Shown piece by piece: positions 15,781 to 23,767 of a DNA stretch of 38,828 bases. The first letter of the stretch is position 1, and each line of letters begins with the position of its first letter. The position numbers were made by a program, and so were the translations under genes. Location: assembly GCF_024623785.1 (NCBI RefSeq), contig NZ_JANKBZ010000057.1, positions 1 through 38,828 of the forward strand, in the 5' to 3' direction. A model generated the notes under the pieces. That model was not told the DNA's origin. It worked only from the letters and a program-made list of their open reading frames with translations, and made no database searches. This DNA is from Archangium lipolyticum (lineage in GTDB: Bacteria > Myxococcota > Myxococcia > Myxococcales > Myxococcaceae).

Positions 15781-17727
15781 TCAGGAGGACGTGTCCGCGA
15801 GGAACGCGTGGAGGGCGTCGACGCAGACCGCGGGCACACCCTTTTCGGAGCTGTCGTGACGCATGGTGGCGGCATGCCCGCCCTCGTAGAGGGTCAGGGT
15901 GCCCACCGGCAGATCTCCGCAGGCGGCGACCAGACGATCCTGGCGTGAGTACATCGACAGGACGCGCAGGTTGCTTCGCGTAGGCTCCCGGAGCTGGAAG
16001 GGCTGGGGAATGTGATGCTCCACCAGGGACTGGATGGCGGGTCCAGGTGACTCGCCCCGGGCCTGGGCCAGATAGGCGACGAGATCCAACGGGCGCCGGA
16101 CGCAGGAGTCGAGGCTGAGGGCGGTGACGCGGGGGTGCAGGTCGGCCACGAGCACAGCGGCGATGGCTCCGTGCGAGGCGGAGACGAGCACGACCTCACT
16201 GGCGCCCAGGCATTCGGTGACGTAGTCGATGGCATCCCAGAGCAGGACCGTCTCCCAGCGACCCGCCGTCACCAGGGCCTGTCCACTGCTGTTGCGCACG
16301 CCCATGTGGGTCAGGACGAAGAGCCCTTCGAGTCCCCGGGCGAGCAGCGCCGAGGCGAGTGCCGCCTCCGCCTCGAGGGAAGCCCGGAAGCCGGGGAGGA
16401 AGAGCACGGCGCGCCGGCAATTCCCCGAGGGGATGCAGAGCAGCTCGCAGAACGGACCATCCGTGCGGGAGAGGGGCGGCGCCGCCGTGAAGTGCCGGTG
16501 GCGGGCCAGGAGGCTCTCGAGCGCCACCCGAGACGTGCTCAGGGGGTCGTGGCACAGGATGTCGGTGGGACGGTGGGGGGTGCCCGCACGCCCGAGCTCG
16601 GTCCAGTGGGGGTAGGGGTGGACGGTCAGGTCCGGCACCTGGATGGATTCCCGGGTGGGGACGGCCCGCTTGAGCGCTTTCGCCATCCCCCGTGGCTCCG
16701 TCTCGGTGGCCAGTGCCGCGAGGCTGAGCGGCTCCCGAGCCTCCATGGGAGGCAGGGGCCAGGGCTCGCCCGCGGCCAGGGCGGGCAGGTGCGGGTTTTG
16801 ACGCTTCCAGGCTTCGAGTGCGCAGGCCCGGACGAGCCCACTCTCGACGAGCCGAGGGTCTACTCCCGGCGCGGGAATCAGCTCAAGACCGCGGTCGAGC
16901 TCGACGCGAAAGACGGCTTCGTCCTCCTGCTGTGTCTCGTCGATCGTGACGAAGAAGCGGTCGGGCTGGACGTCGGGATCATAGGGGATCCACATCCACC
17001 AATCCCGGACGAAGGCGAAGGAGCGGGCATGGGGGATGCCCGTGTCCGACACGGAGCGGCCGAGGACGGAGGGCGCGGAGCCGCCTTTCGCGAGGCTTCC
17101 CTTTCGCTCGAAATAGCGGACGTACTGCTCCCACCCCGGCTCTTCCAGGAGGGTGACGTAATCGGTGGTGTGGGTCTTGGGTCCGGCGTCGACCAGCACC
17201 CATCCGTCCTGCCAGCAGATGTTCTTGGGTGACAGATCGACGAGGAAGCCCAGGCGTGCGTAGACGCTGGCGACTTCACGCAGGGCCTCGACGAAGGAGT
17301 CTCGCTGCTCCGGATGGAGGGCGCCCTGGAGGATGAGCGTCTGGAGGGTGGGCCCCCGCAACAATTCCTTGAGCAGGGCGTGGGGGGCTCGCTCGATGAG
17401 CCGGGCGGGGCGCAGCGCGGAGAAGCGGGTCAGCACTTCGCTGACGTCGGCCTCGAGGCGGAAGCTCTCCTGGAACGTGCGGATGGACGCGCGGGCACGC
17501 TTCAGGGCGAAGAGCTCCCCGGTATCGGCGCAGCGGGCCTCGGAGACGGTTCCGACCAGGCCGCTGCCAAGGGGCGCGCCCAGCCGCAGGGTCCGGTCTC
17601 CGAGTCGCATGACGGTCCCTGGTGGGAGCAGGGTCGTCGCCGAAATCATCTCGCGCTTGAGCGCGTCGCTCCGGGTGACGGAGCTGAACAGGGCCAACTG
17701 GCCGGACGTCAGGCGCAGGCGGTACAT
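15781..17727 (-). CDS. Atypical protein-kinase-like domain fused to an alpha/beta hydrolase
   Basis: This 648-residue protein has two parts. Residues ~45-210 look like a small divergent kinase fold: glycine loop LGAPLGSGLVGTVSEA, candidate Lys76 (LFALKRAR), a catalytic-loop equivalent with Asp164 and Asn169 (LVDLSPKNICW) in place of HRDxxxxN, and Asp180 in LVDAGP in place of DFG. A middle section (~230-410) is unassigned. Residues ~425-645 form an alpha/beta hydrolase: strand RAVLFLPGFRAS, nucleophile Ser518 (LVSASHGAIAAVL), Asp597 (YSRQDRLV) and His618 (EGGHAATM), a complete triad order. There is no signal peptide. It follows a TerB-like gene on the same strand with a hairpin between them. 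I know no named family with this architecture; the kinase call is by motif only and ATP transfer is unproven. Confidence 0.7.
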   Translation of the reverse strand: MYRLRLTSGQLALFSSVTRSDALKREMISATTLLPPGTVMRLGDRTLRLGAPLGSGLVGTVSEARCADTGELFALKRARASIRTFQESFRLEADVSEVLTRFSALRPARLIERAPHALLKELLRGPTLQTLILQGALHPEQRDSFVEALREVASVYARLGFLVDLSPKNICWQDGWVLVDAGPKTHTTDYVTLLEEPGWEQYVRYFERKGSLAKGGSAPSVLGRSVSDTGIPHARSFAFVRDWWMWIPYDPDVQPDRFFVTIDETQQEDEAVFRVELDRGLELIPAPGVDPRLVESGLVRACALEAWKRQNPHLPALAAGEPWPLPPMEAREPLSLAALATETEPRGMAKALKRAVPTRESIQVPDLTVHPYPHWTELGRAGTPHRPTDILCHDPLSTSRVALESLLARHRHFTAAPPLSRTDGPFCELLCIPSGNCRRAVLFLPGFRASLEAEAALASALLARGLEGLFVLTHMGVRNSSGQALVTAGRWETVLLWDAIDYVTECLGASEVVLVSASHGAIAAVLVADLHPRVTALSLDSCVRRPLDLVAYLAQARGESPGPAIQSLVEHHIPQPFQLREPTRSNLRVLSMYSRQDRLVAACGDLPVGTLTLYEGGHAATMRHDSSEKGVPAVCVDALHAFLADTSS

Positions 17728-17739
17728 GGCGTGGAGGAG

Positions 17740-17766
17740 GGAAGGAGAGGAGGATCCTCTCCTTCC
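17740..17766 (-). terminator. Hairpin after the TerB-like gene
   Basis: GGAAGGAGAGGA, loop GGA, TCCTCTCCTTCC: a perfect 12-base stem between the TerB-like stop (17777) and the start of the fusion gene (17727). There is no T-run, so it may be an attenuator or RNA-processing site instead of a full terminator. It lies only 13 bases from the downstream start codon and could also mask it. Confidence 0.5.
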
Positions 17767-17776
17767 ATCACGGCAT

Positions 17777-18241
17777 CTACTTCTTCTTCTTCGGGAACAG
17801 CCCCTTGCGCAGGTGCTTCACGGCGTGCTCGAGCTCGACGAGCGACTCGATGGACTTCACCGTGACCTCGTCCACCCCGAGGAGCTTGGCGGCCTGGGCG
17901 ACGGCGGCCTTCTCCTCCTGGGCGTACTTCCCATCCGCGCGGGAGATCTCGATGGCATCGCGCAGGAGCATCTTCGCGCGCAGGCCACCGGGCTTCATCT
18001 TCGGCAGGACCGACTCGAGCTTGACGCCGCGGGCGTCGAAGGACTCGACCTGCTTCGTGAGGTCCTGCGTGAGCCCCAGCTTCGTGAGCCCCTTGCGGAG
18101 CGCCGCCAGCTCGGCCTCGTGGGCCTCTCCGTCGGCGCTGATGATGACCTTGAGCGCCTGGAGGTACTGCACCGCGTCGTTGTCCGACTTGGGCAGACGC
18201 CCGTAACGCTGCGCAACAGCGGTCTCGTTGAAATGAGCCAT
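17777..18241 (-). CDS. TerB-family (tellurite-resistance-like) protein
   Basis: This 154-residue, all-helical cytosolic protein matches the TerB/DjlA-N-like helical bundle: DNDAVQYLQALKVIISADGE in helix 1 and LLRDAIEISRADGKYAQEEK later, the two acidic (x)ADGE/ADGKY turns that bind metal in TerB. It ends in a basic tail FPKKKK. The start ATG at 18241 has GGAGG 7 bases upstream. Members are proposed to scaffold stress or membrane complexes; no other ter gene is present, so tellurite resistance should not be assumed. It is followed by the kinase-hydrolase fusion and may work with it. Confidence 0.8.
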   Translation of the reverse strand: MAHFNETAVAQRYGRLPKSDNDAVQYLQALKVIISADGEAHEAELAALRKGLTKLGLTQDLTKQVESFDARGVKLESVLPKMKPGGLRAKMLLRDAIEISRADGKYAQEEKAAVAQAAKLLGVDEVTVKSIESLVELEHAVKHLRKGLFPKKKK

Positions 18242-18466
18242 GTCATCCTCCAATGGGTGGTGGAATGTGGACTCCCTATCACAAACCGGCGCGTGCATGA
18301 TGCGCTCGTTGACCCTCGAGTCCGCGCGGGTTCTCGTGGAGTGTGCCCGGACGTTACCGCACGCATGAGCCCTCTCCCGGGAAGTCCCGTCGCTGTTCGC
18401 AGCGCCCGCTCGCGCGGTCCGGTTCCCCCGAGGGCGTGTGGCGCGGTCTCTTGCGATGGAGCGTGT

Positions 18467-19316
18467 ATGCCTGCTCACATGACGAAGGATGAAATTCTCG
18501 TACTCGGAGCCACGGGAACCACGGGGCGGAGGCTGACCGGCCTGCTGCGCGCTGCCGGAGCCTCGGTACGGGCTGCCTCCCGCCGGGGTGAGGTGCGCTT
18601 CGACTGGTCCGAGCCGGCGACGTGGGAGCCCGCGGTAGCTGGCGCCTCGCGGATGTATCTCATGGCGCCGCATGAGCTGCCCGTGGATCCCTCGTTCGTC
18701 CGGTTCGCGGTCGAGCGGGGGATGAGGCACATCGTGCTGCTGTCCAGCAGGGCCATCGAGGCCATGGGCGATGAACGGCTGATGGCGGCCGAGCGGACCG
18801 TGCGGGAGTCCGGGGCGGACTGGACGATCTTGCGGCCGGACTGGTTCAACCAGAACTTCGACGAGGGAGTGTTCCGGGAGGCGGTCATGGCGGGTGAGCT
18901 CGCGGTACCTCTGGGCGAGAGCCGCCAGGTGTTCGTGGATGCCGACGACATCGCGGCAGTCGCCGCGGTGGTGCTCTCCGAGGACGGCCATGCCGGACGG
19001 ACCTACGAGCTGACCGGGCCCCGGGCACTGTCCTTCGCGGAAGCCCTCGAGATCATCAGCCGCGCGTCGGGCCGGAAGGTCCGTTTCCTGGGAACGGCCG
19101 AGGACTACCTGAACGCGATGGGCGCGTTGGGCCTCCCCCGGGAGCAGACGATGCAGGAGTGCGAGGCGTTCGCCGCACTGCGCGCTCTCGGTGACGGGGC
19201 GCCCAACGACGTCGTGCGACGGCTGACCGGGCGGGAGCCCAGGAGCTTCGAGTCGTATGCCGCCGACGCGGCCGCTCGTGGCGCATGGGCGTGGGGGGGG
19301 GGGGGGGGGGGGGGGT
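18467..19316 (+). CDS. NmrA-like NAD(P)-binding protein, 3' end disrupted by poly-G
   Basis: This is a Rossmann-fold atypical SDR with GATGTTGRRLTGLL near the N-terminus, an MRHIVLLSSRA strand and the WTILRPDWFNQNF segment typical of NmrA/YesF quinone-reductase-like proteins. Homology-like sequence runs to RSFESYAADAAARGAWA (about residue 275), where such proteins normally stop. Instead the sequence enters a run of 22 G (19294-19315), and none of the three frames stops soon after: the native frame stays open across the antisense Kelch gene. The stop codon has been lost or the run is mis-assembled, so the end given is arbitrary. GGAG 7 bases before ATG 18467 supports the start; ATG 18479 is an alternative. 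It is divergent from the TerB-like gene. Confidence 0.72.
19294..19315 (+). repeat. Homopolymer of 22 G
   Basis: A run of 22 uninterrupted G at the 3' end of the NmrA-like gene. Such tracts slip during replication and during sequencing, so the true length and the downstream frame are unreliable. Confidence 0.9.
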
Positions 19317-19366
19317 GGCGCGCCTGTGGCGGCGCGCCACGTCTCGCGGGGTGTTCCGGCCCGCCG

Positions 19367-20845
19367 TCAGGGAGACGGAGGGCCGTGCAGCCAGACCGTG
19401 CGCTGGGGAGTCGTCGAGAGGGGCTCCCCGGCATGGAGCTGGCCGCCCACGAGCAGCGTCTGGCCCGAGGGCAGCGGCGTCACGGTCATCCCCCAGGGGA
19501 GATCTCCGGGCAGATGACCCACCAGGCGCCAGACCTTCCTGGCCGGGTCGAACGCGCGCATCTTCCAGTACAAGGAATAGGTGCTGAAGAGCACCTGGCC
19601 CGAGTGCAATGGGTGGGTGGCGAAACGGAAGGGATTGGCCGAGGACGGGGACTCCGTGAGAGTCCAGGTGTTCGTCTCGGCTCGGTAGAGCTCCGCGAGC
19701 ACGCCCCCCTGCGGACGGTGCCGGTAGAGGCACAGCACCTCACCGGAGGGGAGCAGGGAGAGGGACGTGTCGAGGGTCTTCTCCGTCGTCTTCATGGCGC
19801 CCGTGGGAGTCCAGGCGTCCGTGCCAGGGTCATAGCGCCATGCTCCCGGGACGGTGTTGGGAGGAGACCCGTTCCGGCCGGGGATGGAGCGCGTGCCGGC
19901 GGCCAGGACCTCGCCCGAGGGCAGACGGATGGCATCGTCCAGGGCGACCTCGGAGGAGAGCGCGGTGGCCGGGCGCCAGGTATTGGCCTCCGGGTCATAG
20001 AGCGCATTGCGTGGCTGTCCCGTCGCCTCCAGACCCAGCAGGAGGACCTTCCCGGACGCGAGCAGGACGGAGCGCTTCACGCGCGCGATCTCCCCCAGCT
20101 CCGAGGCCACCGTCCACGTGCCCGTCGAGGGCTCATAGCGCTCCACGGTGGTGGCGGCTCGCTGCTCGGAGGCTCCTTCGGCCCGGGCCCAGAACCCACC
20201 GACGACCAGCACCTTCCCGGAGGGAAGCAGGTGGGCCTGATGATCGAAGCGGGGCTGGCTCAGCGCCCCAGTGGGCGCCCAGGTCTTCGTCGAGGGCTCA
20301 TACAACTCGGCGGAGGACTCCAGGACGGAGGGAATGGAGGCCTGGGTCGGAGTCTGGGTGGTGACGAACTCGGACACGCCCCCCACCACGAGCACCTTGC
20401 CCGAGGCGAGCCGCGTGGCCGTGTGGCCCACGCGGGGCCGGCTCATGGGCGCGCCCTCGTTCACCACGCAGCGGAACAGAGGGGTCTCCTGGAAGTGGAA
20501 CTCGGCGGACGCGGTCCTCCCCCCCTCCTCGGTGATCGTCGCCGTCACGACCGGCATCGGAGCCCCCTCCGGGATGCAGTTGGGAGCCTTCCAGTTGGAA
20601 TTGATGGGATGCTGGGCATCACGCGCCACCACGGTGCCGGCCGTGGCCGTCCACTGGATGGTGAAGGGTGCTCCGACTTCATAGGAGACGCTCAGGGTCA
20701 CGTCCTCCCCACCCGACAGCTCGCTCGTGGACTGGTGGGCGACGTTGATGACCGGGCCCTGGGGCTGCCCGCATCCCGTGGTGAGCGCAAGCACTCCCGT
20801 CAGCCAGAGCACGGGTGCGGCTGACAGTCTCTGCAACTTCCGCAT
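19367..20845 (-). CDS. Kelch-repeat lipoprotein
   Basis: This 492-residue protein begins MRKLQRLSAAPVLWLTGVLA followed by LTTGC, a lipoprotein signal with the lipid-bearing Cys at about 25. An Ig-like/PKD-style domain follows (INVAHQSTSELSGGEDVTLS, FTIQWTATAGTV). At least six Kelch units follow, each with GHTATRLASGKVLVVGG-like strands then AELYEPSTKTW-like strands, which fold into one beta-propeller. ATG 20845 is preceded by GAGGGGGAAG; an upstream extension to 20992 has no such site. It is probably anchored to the outer membrane and binds a surface ligand or polysaccharide. It is convergent with the NmrA-like gene, and the intergenic DNA contains the poly-G run. Confidence 0.88.
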   Translation of the reverse strand: MRKLQRLSAAPVLWLTGVLALTTGCGQPQGPVINVAHQSTSELSGGEDVTLSVSYEVGAPFTIQWTATAGTVVARDAQHPINSNWKAPNCIPEGAPMPVVTATITEEGGRTASAEFHFQETPLFRCVVNEGAPMSRPRVGHTATRLASGKVLVVGGVSEFVTTQTPTQASIPSVLESSAELYEPSTKTWAPTGALSQPRFDHQAHLLPSGKVLVVGGFWARAEGASEQRAATTVERYEPSTGTWTVASELGEIARVKRSVLLASGKVLLLGLEATGQPRNALYDPEANTWRPATALSSEVALDDAIRLPSGEVLAAGTRSIPGRNGSPPNTVPGAWRYDPGTDAWTPTGAMKTTEKTLDTSLSLLPSGEVLCLYRHRPQGGVLAELYRAETNTWTLTESPSSANPFRFATHPLHSGQVLFSTYSLYWKMRAFDPARKVWRLVGHLPGDLPWGMTVTPLPSGQTLLVGGQLHAGEPLSTTPQRTVWLHGPPSP

Positions 20846-21134
20846 TGGTCTTCCCCCTCTTGTATGGCCGGGCCGCTGTGTGCGGACCCTCATGGACGAC
20901 CACTTCATTTCCGTATCACATGAGCGATGAGGCGAATCCAGGAGTTGCTGCCGCTCCCAGAAAATCGAAATGTTGGAAAGGGCTGTTGTCACGACCCGGC
21001 AACAGTCATTGAATCCATGTGGCTATTGCAACCATGTTGCGTATGCGGCATGACACACGCCACCGGAGAGCGGCGGAGGGGACGCCGACGCAGGGCACCG
21101 CGCGCCGCGCCCGGCTCACCGAAGGGAACGCCAT

Positions 21135-21878
21135 ATGAAGATGACGACGCGGAGGGTCTGGAGTGCACTTCTGGGGTTGGGGCTGGCGGCCTGCGGCCCG
21201 GTGGACGGGACGGAGCCGTCGTTGGAGATGGAAGCGCAGGCGCTGGAGGCCGGCTGCACCTCGCTCGGCAGCCACATCAACAACAACGCCTGCCAGCAGG
21301 CGATCATCTACGCGGACAACGTCAACGTCACGGCGAGCGCCACGCGCAGCACCGCCACCGCGCCGGACATCAGCACGCGTTACAAGACATACACCATCAG
21401 CATGCCGGCCAACGCCGAGGGCTCCGTGAAGTTCACGGCGGCGTCCACCGGCTCCGTCGTCTTCTACCGCACGAAGTACGTGCCCTTCACCGTGGTGGAC
21501 AGCACCACCAACACTCCGGTGGCGGCGGCGCTGACGCAGCCCGTGTCGGTGTTGAACTGTGAGCTCGTCTACGCGTCCGTCTATGACCTGACGGCCGGCA
21601 ATACGTACATCGTGGCGATCGGCCCGACCGAGGGCAACAGCCTCCGGGTGGCGGCGTTGTCCCTGAACGAGTACCGCGTGCGCTACTACCCGGACCTGGA
21701 CAACGACACGTACGGCGCCAACACCGGCTCCATCTATACCGGCTGCACGCCGCCGCCCAGCTATATCAATTCCCGGCGCTGGGACTGCGACGACTCGAAT
21801 GCCAGCATCAACCCGGCCGCGGCCGAGGTGTGCGGAAACGACATCGACGAGAACTGCGACACCGTGACTTCCTGCTAG
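21135..21878 (+). CDS. MopE-like metal-binding-motif lipoprotein
   Basis: This 247-residue secreted lipoprotein has an N-terminal RVWSALLGLGLAAC lipobox with Cys at 20. The central ~140 residues are beta-rich (YKTYTISMPANAEGSVKFTA, AGNTYIVAIGP) and of unknown fold. The C-terminus carries the myxobacterial MopE-type motif: YYPDLDNDTYG, then a Cys-containing spacer, RWDCDDSNASINPAAAE and VCGNDIDENCD, named for the Methylococcus copper protein MopE and probably metal or Ca2+ binding. It is a single gene; its stop is 10 bases from that of the convergent esterase gene. ATG 21135 follows GAAGGGAACG. Confidence 0.85.
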   Translation: MKMTTRRVWSALLGLGLAACGPVDGTEPSLEMEAQALEAGCTSLGSHINNNACQQAIIYADNVNVTASATRSTATAPDISTRYKTYTISMPANAEGSVKFTAASTGSVVFYRTKYVPFTVVDSTTNTPVAAALTQPVSVLNCELVYASVYDLTAGNTYIVAIGPTEGNSLRVAALSLNEYRVRYYPDLDNDTYGANTGSIYTGCTPPPSYINSRRWDCDDSNASINPAAAEVCGNDIDENCDTVTSC

Positions 21879-21888
21879 CTGTTCTTGA

Positions 21889-23166
21889 TCAGGGGGAGGG
21901 TGCCGCGTCCTCCGGGCCGCGAGCACCCTCTTCCTTTTGCTGGAGTGCCAGCTTCCGCAACACCCGTTCGAGGTGCTGCTGGAAGGCGGGGTGCACCCGA
22001 TCGGTCTGGATGCCACGCTGGATGGCGAGCGTGTAGCACTCGAGCGCCGCATCCAGTTGGCCAGCGGCCTCCAGGGCCTCTCCCAGACCGTCGTGGACGA
22101 TGGGCGAGTCGCCGTGCAGCTCGACGTTGCGCCGGAAGACGGTGATGGCGGCATCGACCTTGCCGCTCTCCAGCAGATGGTACCCCATGCGGCTGAGCAG
22201 CTCCTCGGGAGGCCGGACCTCGTAACCGAGCCGCCTGGCGACCCGGACGTAGTTGGCCTCCACCTTCTCCAGGTCGCCAGCGCGCATGATTGGCTCGGAG
22301 ATGCGCCAGTCCTCGAAGAGGGCCTCCAGTCCATCGTAGAGCGTCCGGAGGGGCGTGCTGCCGTGATGGTCGTTCGCGAGGAAGGAGTAGCGCCACACCA
22401 GCCGCTCCGGCCGGGCCTGCTCGAGGGTCCTCGCGAGCCGCTGGATGGGTTCCAGCATGTCGTCGCTCTCGTCCCCCATGCTCATGTAGAGGAAGCGTTC
22501 CTGCGGGGGCAGGCGCTCGAGGGACCGCACTGCTCCATTCACGAGCTCATTCCCGTTCCACCAGAGGCTCGGGCTGATGGCGACGTAGGCGTGGAAACTC
22601 CGCGGGTGGTTCATGAGCGTATGCACGGCGAAGAGTCCGCCCAACGAATGCCCCACGAGGATTCGGTACGGCTGCGTGCGGTAGCGGGACTCGATGCGCG
22701 GAGCCAGCTCTTCCTCCAGGAAGCGCAGGAACCGTTCCGCGCCTCCGGCGGTGGGACGCAACTCCGCGACGGTCCGCTGGGAGGTATCCCCAGGCCTCCG
22801 GAAGCCCGCCAACACCGGCGGGGTGAAATCCCTCGTGCGATCCGTGTTCGATACCCCCACCACGATCATCCGGGGGATGCGATGGCTCTCCGCGAGGAAC
22901 CGCACGACGCCAGTGGTGTGATGGAAGTACGCATCGCCATCCAGGAGGTAGAGAACGGGGTAGCGCTCCGAGGAGGTGTCGTACCCGGGCGGTAGATAGA
23001 CGAGGAAGCCGCGCTCCTCTCCGAGGACGGTGGAGTGGAAGGTGTGCTTCACCCCGAGGGTGATGGGCGTTCCCTCCCGTGGAGAAGCTGCTCCCACGTG
23101 AGAGGGCCCGGACAGGCAGGAGGACAGGAGGAACGCTGCAACCAACGGCGGGATGAGTCGGCGCAT
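21889..23166 (-). CDS. Esterase (IroE/Fes-like fold) lipoprotein with TPR tail
   Basis: This 425-residue exported hydrolase has a lipoprotein signal LVAAFLLSSC. The esterase domain (about 40-310) has FLVYLPPGYDTSSERYPVLY, LLDGD, nucleophile Ser174 in ILVGHSLGGLFAVH, ISPSLWW, and a histidine in ANDHHGSTPL, matching the putative-esterase family PF00756 (enterochelin-esterase and mycolyltransferase relatives). The last ~100 residues are helical with TPR-like phrasing (MGYHLLESGKVDAAITVFRR, AAGQLDAALECYTLAIQRG). ATG 23166 places the signal at the N-terminus. The substrate may be a siderophore or glycolipid ester, but no siderophore genes are nearby. It lies 6 bases downstream of the stop of a truncated kinase gene on the same strand. 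Confidence 0.88.
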   Translation of the reverse strand: MRRLIPPLVAAFLLSSCLSGPSHVGAASPREGTPITLGVKHTFHSTVLGEERGFLVYLPPGYDTSSERYPVLYLLDGDAYFHHTTGVVRFLAESHRIPRMIVVGVSNTDRTRDFTPPVLAGFRRPGDTSQRTVAELRPTAGGAERFLRFLEEELAPRIESRYRTQPYRILVGHSLGGLFAVHTLMNHPRSFHAYVAISPSLWWNGNELVNGAVRSLERLPPQERFLYMSMGDESDDMLEPIQRLARTLEQARPERLVWRYSFLANDHHGSTPLRTLYDGLEALFEDWRISEPIMRAGDLEKVEANYVRVARRLGYEVRPPEELLSRMGYHLLESGKVDAAITVFRRNVELHGDSPIVHDGLGEALEAAGQLDAALECYTLAIQRGIQTDRVHPAFQQHLERVLRKLALQQKEEGARGPEDAAPSP

Positions 23167-23171
23167 GCTGG

Positions 23172-23504
23172 TCACAGCTCCGATGTGAGAGGGCCACGAG
23201 AAGGGCCGCCATGCAGGCGGACCAGCGCGGCCCACGCTTCCGCGGCCCCAGCGCCGATGCGTTCGAGCACCCTGTAGCGTCCGAGCAGGGCACCCCGCGT
23301 GAGCCAGGGTTGCACCGGTCCACCCGCCGGCTGCCCGGGTTCGGAGGGCTGGGACTCCAGGCCGCCGCACGCGCGCGCGGCCTCCGCCAGGAGCGCTCGA
23401 CAGACGGTGCAGTCATCGAGATGCTTTTCCACCGACACCGCTGCTTCGGCGCCCAACGCCCCCTGCGCGAAGGAGAAGAGTTGTCGCGTGTCGAAGCAGT
23501 CCAT
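23172..23504 (-). pseudogene. N-terminal remnant of a Ser/Thr kinase with zinc-finger head
   Basis: The frame gives MDCFDTRQLFSFAQGALGAE, then an anti-sigma-type zinc finger (HLDDCTVC), a Gly/Pro linker and LLGRYRVLERIGAGA, which is the first beta-strand and glycine loop of a Hanks kinase. The sequence then turns to AEAWAALVRLHGGP and stops. The remaining ~250 residues of the kinase domain and everything after are gone, so the product cannot bind ATP or transfer phosphate. The start could be ATG 23504 or ATG 23537. It seems to have been cut by the event that placed the esterase gene next to it. Confidence 0.72.
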
Positions 23505-23767
23505 GCCAGGAAGATGATAGTCGACGTGGGCGGTCATGACGATGAGCGACGCGGATCATCAGGAAGAGCGGGCCTTCGCGAGCGCGTGCGCGCGGGGTGA
23601 GGCCCTGCGTGACCCGAAGTCCGACTGACGGCCATGCCGCTCGGCCCCAGCCAGGGGCCCATCGACATGGATGAACCCGCGGCGCACAAGATGCGAGTAT
23701 GAGAAAACGGGTGGGGTCGTGCGTGGACTTGCATTCCCCCCTCCCCTGGTCTCTGGTGTGCGGCGCG

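Noticed and set aside
17777-18241. Tellurite-resistance operon
   Set aside because: Only a TerB-like gene is present; no terA, terC, terD, terE or terZ-like genes nearby.
19317-20824. Continuation of the NmrA-like frame beyond the poly-G run
   Set aside because: It is antisense to the clearly coding Kelch gene and yields an Arg/Gly-rich non-homologous sequence; the open frame results from lost stop codon and GC bias.
23172-23504. Stand-alone anti-sigma factor with zinc finger
   Set aside because: The sequence after the zinc finger is the start of a kinase domain (GRYRVLERIGAGA), so it is a cut-off kinase gene.
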